Assembly (NCBI GenBank): GCA_949752745.1
Contig: OX457027.1
Coordinates: forward strand, 13,981,556-14,045,555
Direction of reading: 5' to 3'
Source: Protula sp. h YS-2021
Lineage: Eukaryota; Annelida; Polychaeta; Sabellida; Serpulidae
DNA length: 64,000 nt
Made by a program: the position numbers and the translations under genes. Each line of letters opens with the position of its first letter. Position 1 is the stretch's first letter. This document shows, one piece after another, positions 55,650 to 64,000 of this stretch. The notes beneath the pieces were generated by a model. The model was not told the origin of the DNA and did no database searches. It saw only the letters and a program-made list of their open reading frames with translations.

Positions 55650-58600
55650 CTATTAAATATCGGGCATAAAATACAGTATATTAGTAAACATTAGACCACA
55701 GAGTGGATGACTTTCACAGATGTCCATGTACAGCAAAGGAGATTTTCCATGAAGTTGAGCATCAGCCATCATATATAGTATATTATATAACATTAGTCCA
55801 TAGAGTGGATGACTTTTACAGATGTCCATGTACAGTAAAGGATATTTTTTGCATGAAGTTGAGCACCGTAGACATTTACAGTCCAACCCGTACAAGGAAC
55901 CGTCAGGAAAAAATACACCAAAAGAATCATTGAAAAGTACCTTTTCATCATTTTGTTTTTGTAAAGCCGTAGTCTTCTGTTCTTTGGGTTGTATTTGTAT
56001 AATTTCTTCTGGTGGGCTCCACCAGTCCTTGTAAAGTTCTAAAATGAAGTATACTTCAATCAATCAATCAGTCGATCAGTCAATCAATTAATCAATCAAT
56101 CAAATATATGGGAGCGTCGTTACTACAGAAACTTGCGCTGTATCCGCACTACGATTTATCTATCTTATTTGCTTTGTTTTTTGTATTTTTTGAATTTAAT
56201 CTCTTATTTTTCGACTGACATGGGGTAAAAAATTAAAAGTTTCTATTTCATTTAAATTTATGAAGAAAAAATGATAGTAAACGTTGTAATTTCCAAAATG
56301 ACGTGGAAAACTGACCGGAAGTAATGATTGATGCATCCGGGGCGTGGGTGTATCTCAGCTGCATCAGCAGTTCTTGAAATTTGGCTGTAGGCCAAAACCT
56401 GTCATCTCCAGCGGTCTCACCGGGGCGGGCAAAGAACCTCACAAAGATGTACTCGCCGAATATTGGGCCCATTGACCCCGGAGGGGGCCACGCAATCTTC
56501 TCCATCAGCAGCGGTATCATGGGTTTTCCCAGCGTAACCGCAAGGTTAACCTATCACAGATAGGTTACGTTTTTAAAATTTTAAATAAAAATATATACTG
56601 CATTATTATGTGCAGTCATAAACAATATATAAGTGGCATTTATTAAATGATTAAATATCCTTCAAAACAATTATACAGACTTTTTAATTTAAAATTTGAA
56701 ACATAATTAGATCTAACAGGTGTATATCGTAGAAAATACGAAGAAAGTAAAGTGAATATTTGGAGTTATTACACGGGTAAATTCTGCAATTTGATTGGTT
56801 AAAAAGTCAATGATTTTTCATTGCTGACCGGCATAAAAAAGTCGATACATATTGCTGTTTAAGCAAACCATCAATTGAGTCGTACAACAAAGTATAATGA
56901 CTTATTTTGAGTCAAAATGAAGATATTATTGACCAGTTACGATATGTTGACCAGAAGATCAATATTTTCATACTGGCAATAATACTTCATGTATTGTGCA
57001 TATACCGGCGTACTAAACATTTGAGGTATAAATGTTGCTTTAAGTAAAGAAAATGTAAGGAAAAGTGTAGCTTGATGACAGAGCATTGGCGTGGAATGAA
57101 GTGCAGACTGTACCTCTCTGTTGCAGTTGGCGGATTTGGCGTATTTCTCCGTCACACAACAGATCACTACTTTGGCCGCTCTTATTCCTTGGTCAAGCTT
57201 GGCAAAGAGTTTGTCTCCACCTCCCATTTGTCCAATGTCCATCCAGCTAAAAATCATACATATTTCGTACTTAGATTTGTGAAACGTTTGAAAGATATAC
57301 TCGCATATTCAAACTCTTTTTCAGGACTGAAATTATGCGTGATTTTTTTTACCATTTTGACGATTGCCTTCAACTTCATACATATTTTGTTCTTTCTAAT
57401 TCTGCTGAATGGAAACCCAACTCAATACCTTTTCAGCGTTTAGAAACCAAACTGGCTCAATATTTGAAACATATTATAATTAATAATTAGCATTATTACC
57501 TTTTGTAGCCAGCCATTTCAAGATGCTTGTGGAGTAGCTTGACCTCGGGCTGGTGCGCCCACTGGTAGCTTATGAATATAGGAGGGGGGTCCCACTCTTC
57601 AGTATCATCCTCCTCCACAACACCCTCTGTAAATTGCCAGACGTTAAATTCAACAAAAATCTTGGTTTTTTTATCTCATAAACTGAATACTATATTCAAA
57701 ACACACTAACGAGAGTTAAAACAGAAATAAGCGAATTTGGCAAATTAAATACACGCCGTTTTAGCATCCCATATAAGCTAGGATACCACATTTCACTGTT
57801 TATGAATATTTTTATTTCCAAATTGAGTCCACAACGCTTCCCAGGCGCTGTCTGAGTCCTACCTGCTTGTTTCAGAGCGTTTTCCACAATCATGGCCGCA
57901 TCTGTTCGATTCATTTCATTCAAAGCCTGCTCAATGGCAAACGTGGCTTCCCGCGTCTTGTGCGTGGCGAACCACTCATCGAGTAAGCTCAAACACGGAT
58001 CCGGCTGCGTGGCCCAGTTCCTGATGTCGTCGTTACTGTATCCTAGTCTTGTTGCTAGGAAACGCCAGTCGTGTTCAGCTTCTGTATTCATGAGCTTGGC
58101 GACATCACGTGACCATACGGGAGCATGGCTCAAAGTCTAAAAAATATATCCAGTTGCAATGCAAACTGAGTTCCATTACTTTTCCTGTGTGTGTCGGGGA
58201 TATATCGACGAAGATGGAGGAGTAGAACGGTCATTAAATCGGGTGATGCTTGCGAGTATTTAAACTTCGTACAGAAAATTAGAGATTAACTCTGATAGAC
58301 TTCTAGTCGAGGCAGCAGTCGCAGTGCCTACTTTATCTCTGTACTGGTTAAAAAAGTGCAACAGAGTCCATACAAATATAAATATACGTTTTCACATGCA
58401 ATCCATTACAAGTTTAAAATATAATGTTTACTTTATAACTAAATTTTTTTAAAGATTAATTGTCTTGCAGAAATAGAGTATGTTTTTTTCAGTGTCTATT
58501 GTGACGTCATGGAATTTTCCATCGCAGTAATTCTGGTTGAAAGCGTCTCGGTTTTCTTATCCAGAGCGACAATTTTTGTATCAAGTTTTGAAAACAAATC

Positions 58601-61600
58601 TTCCATTTTTTGGCAAATTTGTCTGTTTTGTTCTTCGAACATCCGGGACATGGAGAGTAATAGCTCTTGTTTTAACGTTTCGCCAGAAACTTTCGTGTGC
58701 TGGGGAGAATTCGACTCCTTTATGACATTCTTATCCTGAAAAACAGTTGCTGTGTGAAAGCAGAATGGCAACTGGAGCAAACTGAGTGAAGGAACAAAGT
58801 GAAGGAACCGGATAAGGAACTGAGTGAAGGAACCGGATAAGGAACTGAATGAATGAACTGAGTGAGGGAACAGAGTGAAGGAACCGGATAAGGAACTGAA
58901 TGAATGAACTGAGTGAAGGAACCGGATAAGGAACTGTGTAAAGGATCAAAGTGAAGGAACAAGATGAAGAAATATAGTAAGTGAACTGTATCAAGGAATA
59001 TAGTAAAATAATTAGGGTGATGGAACAGAATAAAGAAACATAGTAAAGGAAAAGAGTGAATCGACAGAGGAAAGGAACTAAGTGAAGGAACACAGTGAAG
59101 GAACAGAATGCCGGAACGGAGTGGATGGACAGAGTGAAGGACAAGTTCAACAAAATAAATCGAGCACGCATAAAGTAGCCAATGAAGTTAACATAATGAG
59201 AGGAACAACAAGAAATTAGAAGAACAAGGACAAAAGCAAATCATCATAGAACCACAAGAGGAGCACAAACAATATACAGAACAGCAAGGGAACATAAAAC
59301 TAACAAACAGAACGCGGGAAACATAAACACAAGAAACAGAACAACAAAAGGAACATAAAATTAACATGTAGAGCTAAAAGGAAAGCATAAAAACAACATA
59401 CAAAACAACAAGGGTAACATAATGGAACAAAAACAACAAAGGAAACATAAAACAACATACAGAAGAACAAGAGGAACATAAAAACAACATACAAAAGAAC
59501 AAGAGAAACACAGAAAAAAACAATATATAAAACAATAAGGGAAACATAAAGCAACATGCAGAACAACACTGAGGACATAAAAACATACACAACCACAAGG
59601 GGTACATAAAAACAACATATATAAAAGATGGATAAGCAGGAGCAGATGAACATAAAAGAAAGTGTAGAGCAAGAAACGAATATAAGAAAAAGGAGAGGAA
59701 GGAAGAGACAAACAGGGAGCACTTGAGAATAACAATGAGAACACTAAAACGAATAAGGAAATCTGAGCGAACAAAGCAAGTTTGTAAGTAGCTGTAAGAC
59801 CATAAAGATCTTCAAGAGAAGAGTATTGAAATTTCAAAGTTATTAAGAACAAGAAAAACCTGCAGGAAAATGATCGGTGCACATTACATGGTGGACGAAA
59901 GTGCATTCTTGTACGGGTGTGCTATTCACCTTCTTGTCGATTTCCTCCACTTTCTCTACAGTTTCATCCACCACCACTTCAAGCTCTTGTAGTTTTTCTG
60001 CTTGTTCTGCGACGTCTGATTTCAGTTCGTCTACGTTCTCATCGATCCTTTTCACGTCCTTTTCCACCTCGTCGACCCTCTCCTCAGTCTCGGTCACTCG
60101 ATCGTCAATCTGCTTGATTTCTTCCTTTTGTTCTGTCACTTCTTGAGAGACGGATTGTAAGCTGAAAAAAGAGCGTGAAAACTGTCAGGGCATCTGTTGA
60201 CAGCCACACAGATGCCTTGATCTTTATTATTTTTGAGGTCTTCTGTTCCTAGTTACAAAGTGCTTGCTCTTGCCTTACTCCATTTATAAAAAAAATAAAA
60301 TAAAATAAAAAGATCAAATAAGAGTAACAAATCAACAAGGCTGAGGGGCTTTAAATAAGTGATACCCAAATGCGTACGCCTCAGTACAAGAGGGGAAGGG
60401 GTCACCACCATTGGTAGCTTTGTATTCGTTTGCACGGTGTAAAAATCACAAAATTGACCTACACACTTTATGAACAATCCCTAAATGTACAATACATGGC
60501 AAAAACCTGCTGATATAACTGTGTCAAGTGGTCAAATGTTTGTATAAAAGCCATGCTGAAATAAAGAAACGCCCATCTCAGCAGTCGAAGGAAGTGGTTT
60601 TATTTCCGGAGTGGATCTCATTGCGGGGTGGTTATGTGGCGGGGTGGTTATATCTCGGCTGGTATAGCTGGTTTTTGTTGCGTGTTACTGATATTCTTAA
60701 TCATGATTTTGTTCACAAACGAAATATATGTGCAAAAATAATCAAAAACAAAAATTTATAAAAACATTTGACATAAATTCAGCAATTTTTTATAGTAAAC
60801 ATCCTCGGAAATGTACCTTCTTCCTGCTAAGATATCCAGTGCCTGCTGGGCGTATTGTTTTAAGGTTGGATTATTCAACGTTTCTGCAAAGTTATAAGAA
60901 AATACGACTTAAGAACATGCGATGTTTGTTGTAACTTGGGGCTTACTGCAGCTTTAAATGATGGATACACATGAGTGATGAATAACAGATGTGCATTAGT
61001 CATAAATGACGGATGCACATGTGTGATAAATGGCGGTGCACATGAGTGATAAATGACGGATGCACATGATTGGTAAATGACGGATGCACATGAGTGATAA
61101 ATAATAGATGTACAGTGAGCCCCGGATATGGACACCCCTCTATTATGAACACCTCTGAATTATGGACAGCATTTTTCAGTCTGTTTTAAAACGCCATAGG
61201 GTTCTGTTATATAGACCCTCTATTGTGGACACCCCTCTATTCAGAATTAGGGACACTCTTTTTATCCCGCAAGTACGATTACATATTTAAAACAACCCCT
61301 CTATTGTGGACAGTCAAATTGCTGTCCATATTTTTTGTGCGTTATGTAAACAACCCCTATCAGCTTGTTACTCGGTAGCCTTTGTTTTTTTCTCTGTTGT
61401 TATCTGTGAGTATTGAGTACATTTCATTGAACAAAGTGTATGTGAAGACAATAGGGCATATTCGAAAAGATGTGTGCTCAAAAGAGAAACTTTATACGAC
61501 TAATCCCTGTTGACTTGTGCTCCGTCTTTTAAATGTGTATTAAGGAGCAAGTAATTCATTGTCTTTATACTCAGTTTATAGTAAAATAAACTTTCATTTA

Positions 61601-64000
61601 TAATAAGTGATACGACTGAATATGGGTAGTGTGAAAAGAAAACGAAACGAACTTTCTCTATCTGATAAAGTTAAAATAATCAAAACTTCAATATTTAGAT
61701 AGAACTGACATTAACAGGACCTCGAAATTAGGGACACCCTAATTATTCAGTTACCTTTTGCCCCCAATAGCGGGGTTTCACTGTATATGAGAGATAAATG
61801 GCGGGCGCACATGACTGATAAATAACGGATGTAGATGACTGGTAAAAGACGGATGTACATGAGTGGTAAACGACGGATGCACATAAGTGATAAATGACTA
61901 ATGAAGATGAATGATATATAACGGATGTACAAGAGTGATAAATGGAGGAAGTACGTGAGTGATCAACGACGGATGTACATGAATGTTGGTACTTTTTTAA
62001 GACATATATCAATTTGTACAGGAAACATCACGGGCGAGTTATGTTAAGTGATGTGGGTGTGGGAGTTTTTTCCCGGAAGGAGTTGTGGCTTAGTTTATAA
62101 AAAAACGATATGAAGAATTTTCGCACAGTTGTTTCTGGCGTGTTGGGAGTGGGGGCAGGTAGGGGGGAGGGTTGTAAACTAGCACTTCGGGGATCTGCCA
62201 ATGAAAGTGGACAGCCACTTGCCTTCTAGATACGCCTTGTGTTCTGCCATCTCTTCGCGATAATCCGCACCGATGGTACCAAGTTTGTAGATGTAATTGA
62301 TAGATTGCGTTGCGTCGGATGTCTTTGAGATATCTACCAATGTTCTCATGTATTTCACCGCATATTTCTGATTGAAAAAAACAACAACAATATAACAAGA
62401 GTGTTTTCATTCGGCACCAGTATACACTGTTCCTAAATGCAGATTGTTAGGAACTACCACACGTCTGACCGCGTTCTCATCTGAAATTTTTTATGGGTTT
62501 GAAACCCTTAGCAGTTATTCCAAGTATTCCCACAATTATAGCAGTTTCACAACATTTAACAACATTTTACAATATTTTAAACCGGTTTTGGTTTTGACGT
62601 TTGGTTTTTATTCATAAAAAACAGAAAGAAACAGAAACATCAGACATGAAAAAATGAATTCATTTTAAAGAGATTAATCGAAAAAAATATAAAAGAGTAC
62701 ATTTGACAAAATGGTAATTTGATCAATATTAATAATTTTGCAAATATATGGCCATCTATAAGGTACGAACGGAGAATTTTCATACACCCTCTAATCTCTG
62801 CCAAGTGCAGAAAGAGGTGTGCACTAACACGATATTTTGCATTTTTCTCCAGCTGATTTCGCCGGATCTTGAAAGTCTGATTTGGTTTAGTTTATGACGT
62901 CACAGGGCGATTGTAATATTTCTTCATGCACATCCCACCCCCTACCATCAACCTTTTCTCCCATCCCCCCAGGACTTGTGCGTACGTACTTTATGCATGG
63001 TCAGTAAAGAGCATTTTATACTCCAGTACGCGATCATCTTTATTGCTTTGGTACGTGGCAACAAAACTTCAGTATATACACACTTTTCCAAGTCCGGCCA
63101 GATGGCAGAGGACTTCCGTTCCCATGGACGACATGTTGGGATTCTTACGCATACACGTGATGATTGCGTCATCATGCGGCAGCAGGTCCACTTGTCGTGT
63201 AGCGGCCAGTGTTTGCAGACTCATCAGACCCACGGCATAGGTCTCCTCTATCAAGAGAGAATCCACTATCCTTCCTATCACTTCTTTGGAAAATTCCTAA
63301 ACACACATACAAAAAAAGAAACTAACAAAAAATACGAAATTTACTGTGGAACCCCGAAAATAGGATCCCTGACAGAACTGATTAATGTGGTAAAATTTCC
63401 GGTGTGATCCTATTTCTTCTTCCTATTTAAACTGGCATTTTGAAATCAGAACTCAGCTGCAGATCATGCAACGCTGCCACATGCCAGAGTCGATGTGAAG
63501 ATTCCACAGAAGAGAGGCAGACCCTATGCGGTAGTTGCGGATTCTAGAGGGGAGGTACGGGTTTCACAATATGGTGGTTGTGGATCCCAGAGGAGAGGTG
63601 CAGGTTTCACAGAAGACAGGCATATCCTACACGGTTGAAGAGAGGAAGAAAGCTGCGGGACCCCAAAAGGATAACATCTTATAGCAATAGTTTATGTCAA
63701 AACAAATGAATAAATAAACAATGAACCAATGGGTGAAAAACACACACACATACAAACAAAAAGTGAGAAACCCAAAACGAAAATATACCGTCTTTTGTAC
63801 TCTATATATTATTTCAACAATGGTTTCTAATGTGTGAAAATTTTTTCCAGCTTTTTCACAACTTCTTACAACTTTTTTTTATCTTGAACTTACTTGTGGG
63901 TAAATTTTTGCCATTTCCCAAATGAGAGTCAGCCCATTGCTCAGGACGTAGTTTTCTAGATTATCGAATACGGCGTTGGCTACTTCATCCACACGCTTTT
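54852..64000 (-). CDS. ARM-like / coiled-coil / Death / TIR / TIR / CaaX protein gene, copy B (3' part, exons 9-20)
   Basis: Twelve exons are visible and each has the same length and phase as in copy A except exon 14 (one base longer, frame intact) and exon 20 (shorter repeat tail). The gene begins beyond the right edge. The visible product has ARM-like helices, coiled coil, Death domain, two TIR domains with the NADase-type Glu in each, and C-terminal CSLL. No stop or frameshift was found, so this looks like the functional copy. Confidence 0.9.
55941..56038 (-). CDS. Gene B exon 19: linker
   Basis: 98 nt; [20 protein letters not shown] then [12 protein letters not shown]. Same phases as in A. 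Confidence 0.88.
56316..56550 (-). CDS. Gene B exon 18: end of TIR domain 1
   Basis: 235 nt; [20 protein letters not shown] and [20 protein letters not shown]. Donor G|GTCAGT. Confidence 0.92.
57114..57246 (-). CDS. Gene B exon 17: centre of TIR domain 1
   Basis: 133 nt; [20 protein letters not shown] and [12 protein letters not shown], ending on the catalytic-type Glu. Confidence 0.93.
57500..57626 (-). CDS. Gene B exon 16: start of TIR domain 1
   Basis: 127 nt; acidic lead then [20 protein letters not shown]. The 236-bp intron to exon 15 lacks the LINE found in copy A. Confidence 0.92.
57863..58128 (-). CDS. Gene B exon 15: Death domain
   Basis: 266 nt; [20 protein letters not shown] and [20 protein letters not shown]. 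Donor GCAG|GTAGGA. The 5' edge is ambiguous as in copy A. Confidence 0.9.
58506..58735 (-). CDS. Gene B exon 14: coiled-coil exon, intact
   Basis: 230 nt, phase 0 in (TTTTTCAG), phase 2 out. [20 protein letters not shown], then [20 protein letters not shown] and [16 protein letters not shown]. Has A6 (58606-58611 on the plus strand as T6) where copy A has five. The donor AC|GTCACA is far from consensus. Confidence 0.85.
58775..59140. repeat. Minisatellite (GAACTGAGTGAAGGAACCGGATAAG), intron 13 of gene B
   Basis: Units of 12-25 bp, including a higher-order unit with GGAACCGGATAAGGAACTGA. Matches 27545-27790. Confidence 0.92.
59210..59630. repeat. About 33-bp minisatellite, intron 13 of gene B
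   Basis: About a dozen units of AACAACATACAGAACAACAAGGGAAACATA type; counterpart of 27800-28835. ORFs across it are artefacts. Confidence 0.94.
59930..60161 (-). CDS. Gene B exon 13: coiled coil
   Basis: 232 nt; [20 protein letters not shown] and [20 protein letters not shown]. Clean single acceptor TTTTTTCAG. Confidence 0.93.
60817..60883 (-). CDS. Gene B exon 12
   Basis: 67 nt; [20 protein letters not shown]. Same phases as copy A. Confidence 0.88.
60955..61112. repeat. 24-bp minisatellite, left half, intron 11 of gene B
   Basis: Units GATGCACATGAGTGATAAATGACG; continues at 61784-61985 beyond an inserted transposon. Confidence 0.92.
61113..61783 (+). mobile_element. pogo/Tigger-like DNA transposon, internally deleted
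   Basis: The ends CAGTGAGCCCCGGATAT and (inverted) CAGTGAAACCCCGCTAT match imperfectly and are flanked by TA on both sides, the Tc1/mariner-pogo target site. It splits the 24-bp minisatellite and is absent from copy A. It retains a transposase start (61622-61702). Confidence 0.88.
61622..61702 (+). pseudogene. pogo/Tigger transposase N-terminal remnant
   Basis: ATG-started 26-codon frame [20 protein letters not shown] then KTSIFR and stop. The KRKR-LSL-x-KV-x-II pattern is the start of the CENP-B-type DNA-binding domain in pogo/Tigger transposases. The rest of the gene is missing. Confidence 0.75.
61784..61985. repeat. 24-bp minisatellite, right half, intron 11 of gene B
   Basis: About eight units, continuing the array broken at 61113. 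Confidence 0.92.
62223..62367 (-). CDS. Gene B exon 11, with GC donor
   Basis: 145 nt; [20 protein letters not shown] and [14 protein letters not shown]. The donor is again GCAAGT. Confidence 0.9.
63084..63296 (-). CDS. Gene B exon 10: ARM-like repeats
   Basis: 213 nt; [40 protein letters not shown] and LCHLAGLGK. Donor AAA|GTGTGT. Confidence 0.9.
63490..63665. repeat. Decayed 57-bp minisatellite, intron 9 of gene B
   Basis: About three units related to 32885-33075. Confidence 0.8.
63894..64000 (-). CDS. Gene B exon 9, partial (window edge)
   Basis: The last 107 nt of the exon; encodes [20 protein letters not shown] and [13 protein letters not shown]. The exon start lies beyond 64000. Confidence 0.88.

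Overview
This is a eukaryotic, intron-rich and repeat-rich window, most likely from a marine invertebrate. A lophotrochozoan such as a brachiopod, phoronid, mollusc or annelid fits best; amphioxus is not excluded. The reasons are the style of the TIR and Death domains, DIRS-type tyrosine-recombinase retroelements together with LINEs, a tRNA-derived SINE, and very abundant minisatellites. There are no operons and no bacterial signals.

The only host gene I can support is a large immune or cell-death-type gene on the minus strand, present in two tandem copies. Copy A runs from the ATG at 41460 down to the stop at 21066. I could join 20 exons whose phases all agree (3,954 coding bases, 1,317 residues, if one missing base in exon 14 is allowed for). 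The order is: armadillo-like helical region (about residues 1-547), coiled coil (about 548-700), Death domain (about 702-790), TIR domain 1 (about 800-955, three exons), a short linker, TIR domain 2 (about 996-1125, one exon), a tail of 30-residue repeats, and a C-terminal CaaX box (CSLL). Both TIR domains keep the glutamate that aligns with the NADase glutamate of SARM1. Copy B enters from beyond 64000 and ends at 54852; exons 9 (partial) to 20 are visible. Copy A lacks one base in exon 14 relative to copy B, which gives a premature stop before the Death domain. A LINE has also landed directly behind the splice donor of its Death-domain exon.

The duplication is much larger than the gene. Positions 1 to about 42000 (gene A plus about 21 kb of 3' flank) and about 42250 to 64000 (3' flank of B plus part of gene B) correspond block by block: a (GGACCGCACAAACA)n-like minisatellite, a conserved non-coding block with a hairpin, a TGTTGTTCCACCCTGGTGAGCA minisatellite, a decayed DIRS-like element with inverted ends (A 8548-17876, B 48398-53140), a 44-bp minisatellite, then the gene. 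Differences between copies date insertions after the duplication. Only in A: an L1/Tx1-like LINE inside the DIRS element with a 14-bp target-site duplication, the LINE in intron 15, an AT-rich 806-bp MITE-like element at 4862-5667, and probably a 647-bp MITE-like element full of AGGTCA motifs in intron 12. Only in B: a 671-bp pogo/Tigger-like element at 61113-61783 splitting a minisatellite.

The remainder is introns, minisatellites (many giving long but meaningless ORFs) and AT-rich sequence without recognisable genes. All calls come from reading by eye; no search or alignment program was run.
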